Source: Lachnoclostridium sp. UBA1241 (GTDB lineage Bacteria; Bacillota; Clostridia; Lachnospirales; Lachnospiraceae). From it: a DNA stretch of 6,795 nt. Shown here in pieces: positions 5,240 through 6,795 of the stretch. Position 1 is the stretch's first letter. Each line of letters begins with the position of its first letter. Below the pieces are notes generated by a model that was not told the origin of the DNA, searched no databases, and saw only the letters and a program-made list of their open reading frames with translations. A program made the position numbers and the translations under genes. Where the stretch lies: NCBI GenBank assembly GCA_002308955.1, contig DBWJ01000096.1:1-6795 (forward strand), written 5' to 3'.

Positions 5240-6795
5240 ATGAGTCAGGTACGAAGAATTTATGTAGAGAAGAAAACTCCTTTCGCCGTTCGCGCAAAGG
5301 AACTGAAGAGTGAGCTCCGGGACTATCTCGGACTGACCGGACTTAGTGAAGTCCGCGTGTTTGTCCGCTACGATGCGGAAGGTATCAGTGAGGAAACCTA
5401 TCGGAAGGCTTTGGTGACCGTGTTCAGTGAGCCGCCGATTGACGATGTATATGAGGAGAAGCTTCCGCTTGCGGAAGGCGACCGCGTGTTCTCGGTAGAG
5501 TATCTGCCGGGACAGTTCGACCAGAGAGCCGACTCCGCGGAGCAGTGCGTAAAGCTTCTCAAGGAGACGGAGGAGCCGATTATCCGCTCGGCTACTACAT
5601 ATATTCTTAAGGGAAACATCACCGACGAGGAGTTCGAGGGCGTAGTCAGCTACTGCATCAACCCGGTGGATTCGAGAAGAACCGACGAGACGAAGCCCGA
5701 GACGCTCGTTACCGAGTTCGCCGTTCCCGAAGACGTTAAGATTTTCGACGGCTTCACCGCGATGAGCGAGGCGGAGCTTAAGAGTCTCTATGATTCGCTG
5801 AATCTTGCGATGACATTTAACGATTTCCTCTTTATCCGCGATTACTTCAAGGGCGAAGAGAAGCGTGACCCGTCAATGACCGAAATCCGTGTGCTTGACA
5901 CCTACTGGTCCGACCACTGCCGTCACACGACGTTCCAGACCGAGCTTACCGACGTGAAGTTCGAAGAGGGCGACTACACCGCGCCGATTCGGAAGGCCTT
6001 CGAGGATTACAAGGCGGAGCGCACCGTTCTTTATAAAGACCGCAACGATAAATTCATCTGCCTCATGGACGTGGCGCTTCTTGCAATGAAGAAACTCCGT
6101 GCCGAAGGCAAGCTTGAAGATATGGAAGTGTCCGACGAAATCAACGCCTGCTCCATCGTGGTTCCGGTAACCATCGATAAGGAGGACGGCCCGGTGACCG
6201 AGGAGTGGCTTGTGTTCTTCAAGAACGAGACTCACAACCATCCGACCGAAATCGAGCCTTTCGGCGGTGCCGCTACCTGCTTAGGCGGCGCCATCCGCGA
6301 TCCGCTTTCGGGCCGCGGCTATGTATATCAGGCAATGCGTGTTACGGGTGCCGCTGATCCGACGGCTTCCCTGAAGGATACCCTCGCCGGCAAGCTTCCC
6401 CAGAGAAAATTAACAACCGGCGCCGCAAAGGGCTACAGCTCCTACGGTAACCAGATCGGTCTTGCAACCGGCCTCGTAGACGAAATCTATCATCCGAATT
6501 ACGTTGCAAAGCGTATGGAGATCGGTGCCGTTATGGGTGCCGCTCCCAGAAAAAATGTGATCCGTGAGACCTCTGATCCCGGTGATGTGATCATCCTGCT
6601 GGGTGGACGTACCGGACGTGACGGCTGCGGCGGAGCAACAGGCTCATCCAAGGTTCACACCGAGCAGTCTATAGAAGTCTGTGGCGCTGAAGTACAGAAG
6701 GGTAATGCACCTACAGAAAGAAAGATTCAGAGACTTTTCAGACGTCCCGAAGTTACAAAGCTCATTAAAAAATGTAATGACTTCGGTGCCGGCGG
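5240..6795 (+). CDS. purL: Phosphoribosylformylglycinamidine synthase, N-terminal part (runs off right edge)
   Basis: Enzyme of the fourth step of purine synthesis: FGAR, glutamine and ATP to FGAM, in the cytoplasm. The first 518 codons are present without a stop. Residues 1 to about 200 match the N-terminal PurS-like and linker part of the large single-chain form (MSQVRRIYVEKK, then FSVEYLPGQFDQRADSAEQC near 88-107), which small PurL lacks. The synthetase (AIRS-like) domain follows, with TYWSDHCRHTTF (221-232), FKNETHNHPTEIEPFGGAATCLGG (327-350), GAAKGYSSYGNQIG and the ATP-binding-type GGRTGRDGCGGATGSS (455-470). The complete protein should be about 1,200 to 1,300 residues, with the glutaminase domain at its C-terminus outside the window. 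The ATG is supported by AGGAGG (5227-5232) seven bases upstream. Codon use becomes more A+T-rich in the last 130 bases or so. Confidence 0.96.
   Translation, partial: MSQVRRIYVEKKTPFAVRAKELKSELRDYLGLTGLSEVRVFVRYDAEGISEETYRKALVTVFSEPPIDDVYEEKLPLAEGDRVFSVEYLPGQFDQRADSAEQCVKLLKETEEPIIRSATTYILKGNITDEEFEGVVSYCINPVDSRRTDETKPETLVTEFAVPEDVKIFDGFTAMSEAELKSLYDSLNLAMTFNDFLFIRDYFKGEEKRDPSMTEIRVLDTYWSDHCRHTTFQTELTDVKFEEGDYTAPIRKAFEDYKAERTVLYKDRNDKFICLMDVALLAMKKLRAEGKLEDMEVSDEINACSIVVPVTIDKEDGPVTEEWLVFFKNETHNHPTEIEPFGGAATCLGGAIRDPLSGRGYVYQAMRVTGAADPTASLKDTLAGKLPQRKLTTGAAKGYSSYGNQIGLATGLVDEIYHPNYVAKRMEIGAVMGAAPRKNVIRETSDPGDVIILLGGRTGRDGCGGATGSSKVHTEQSIEVCGAEVQKGNAPTERKIQRLFRRPEVTKLIKKCNDFGAG

Noticed and set aside
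5873..6241. A 122-codon minus-strand open frame inside purL
   Set aside because: The plus strand there encodes the invariant SDHCRHTTF and ETHNHP motifs of PurL; the antisense frame results from strong codon bias.

Overview
The window looks like an ordinary chromosomal segment of a low-to-moderate GC Gram-positive anaerobe, most likely a clostridial or Lachnospiraceae-type bacterium. The evidence is a T-box riboswitch ahead of a tyrosyl-tRNA synthetase gene, AGGAGG-type ribosome binding sites throughout, a lipoprotein of the PrsA/SurA kind, and a PurL that begins like the large single-chain form common in Clostridia. Genus and species cannot be fixed from the sequence.

Layout, left to right. 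(1) Positions 1-331, minus strand: the first 110 codons of tyrS, running off the left edge. (2) Positions 332-692: its long untranslated leader, a tyrosine-specific T-box with UAC specifier, antiterminator and terminator, driven by a perfect consensus sigma-A promoter at 664-692. (3) From about 758, on the plus strand, a second promoter drives a two-gene unit: a 10-TM EamA/DMT-type transporter (845-1864) and, 22 bases later, a GTG-initiated lipoprotein (1887-2999) with a degraded parvulin-like domain. (4) A bidirectional terminator (3018-3057) closes this unit and also the convergent minus-strand unit. (5) The minus-strand unit, read right to left, is an MraY-family phosphoglycosyltransferase (5057-4053) followed by a LysR-type regulator (3970-3056). 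The 82 bases between them hold a 19-bp tandem repeat carrying TGAAC-G-GTTCA palindromes. (6) Positions 5058-5239 hold divergent promoters with a 14-bp imperfect inverted repeat between them. (7) From 5240 to the right edge: the first 518 codons of purL.

The genes do not form one pathway. They are a patchwork of housekeeping functions: translation (tyrS), purine synthesis (purL) and cell envelope (MraY-like protein, lipoprotein). A transporter and a regulator of unknown targets are also present. I found no phage, insertion sequence, CRISPR array, toxin-antitoxin or defence module, and nothing that convincingly amounts to a new system. The most interesting signals are regulatory: the 19-bp repeat ahead of the LysR gene, the inverted repeat ahead of purL, and the atypical T-box sequence of the tyrS leader.
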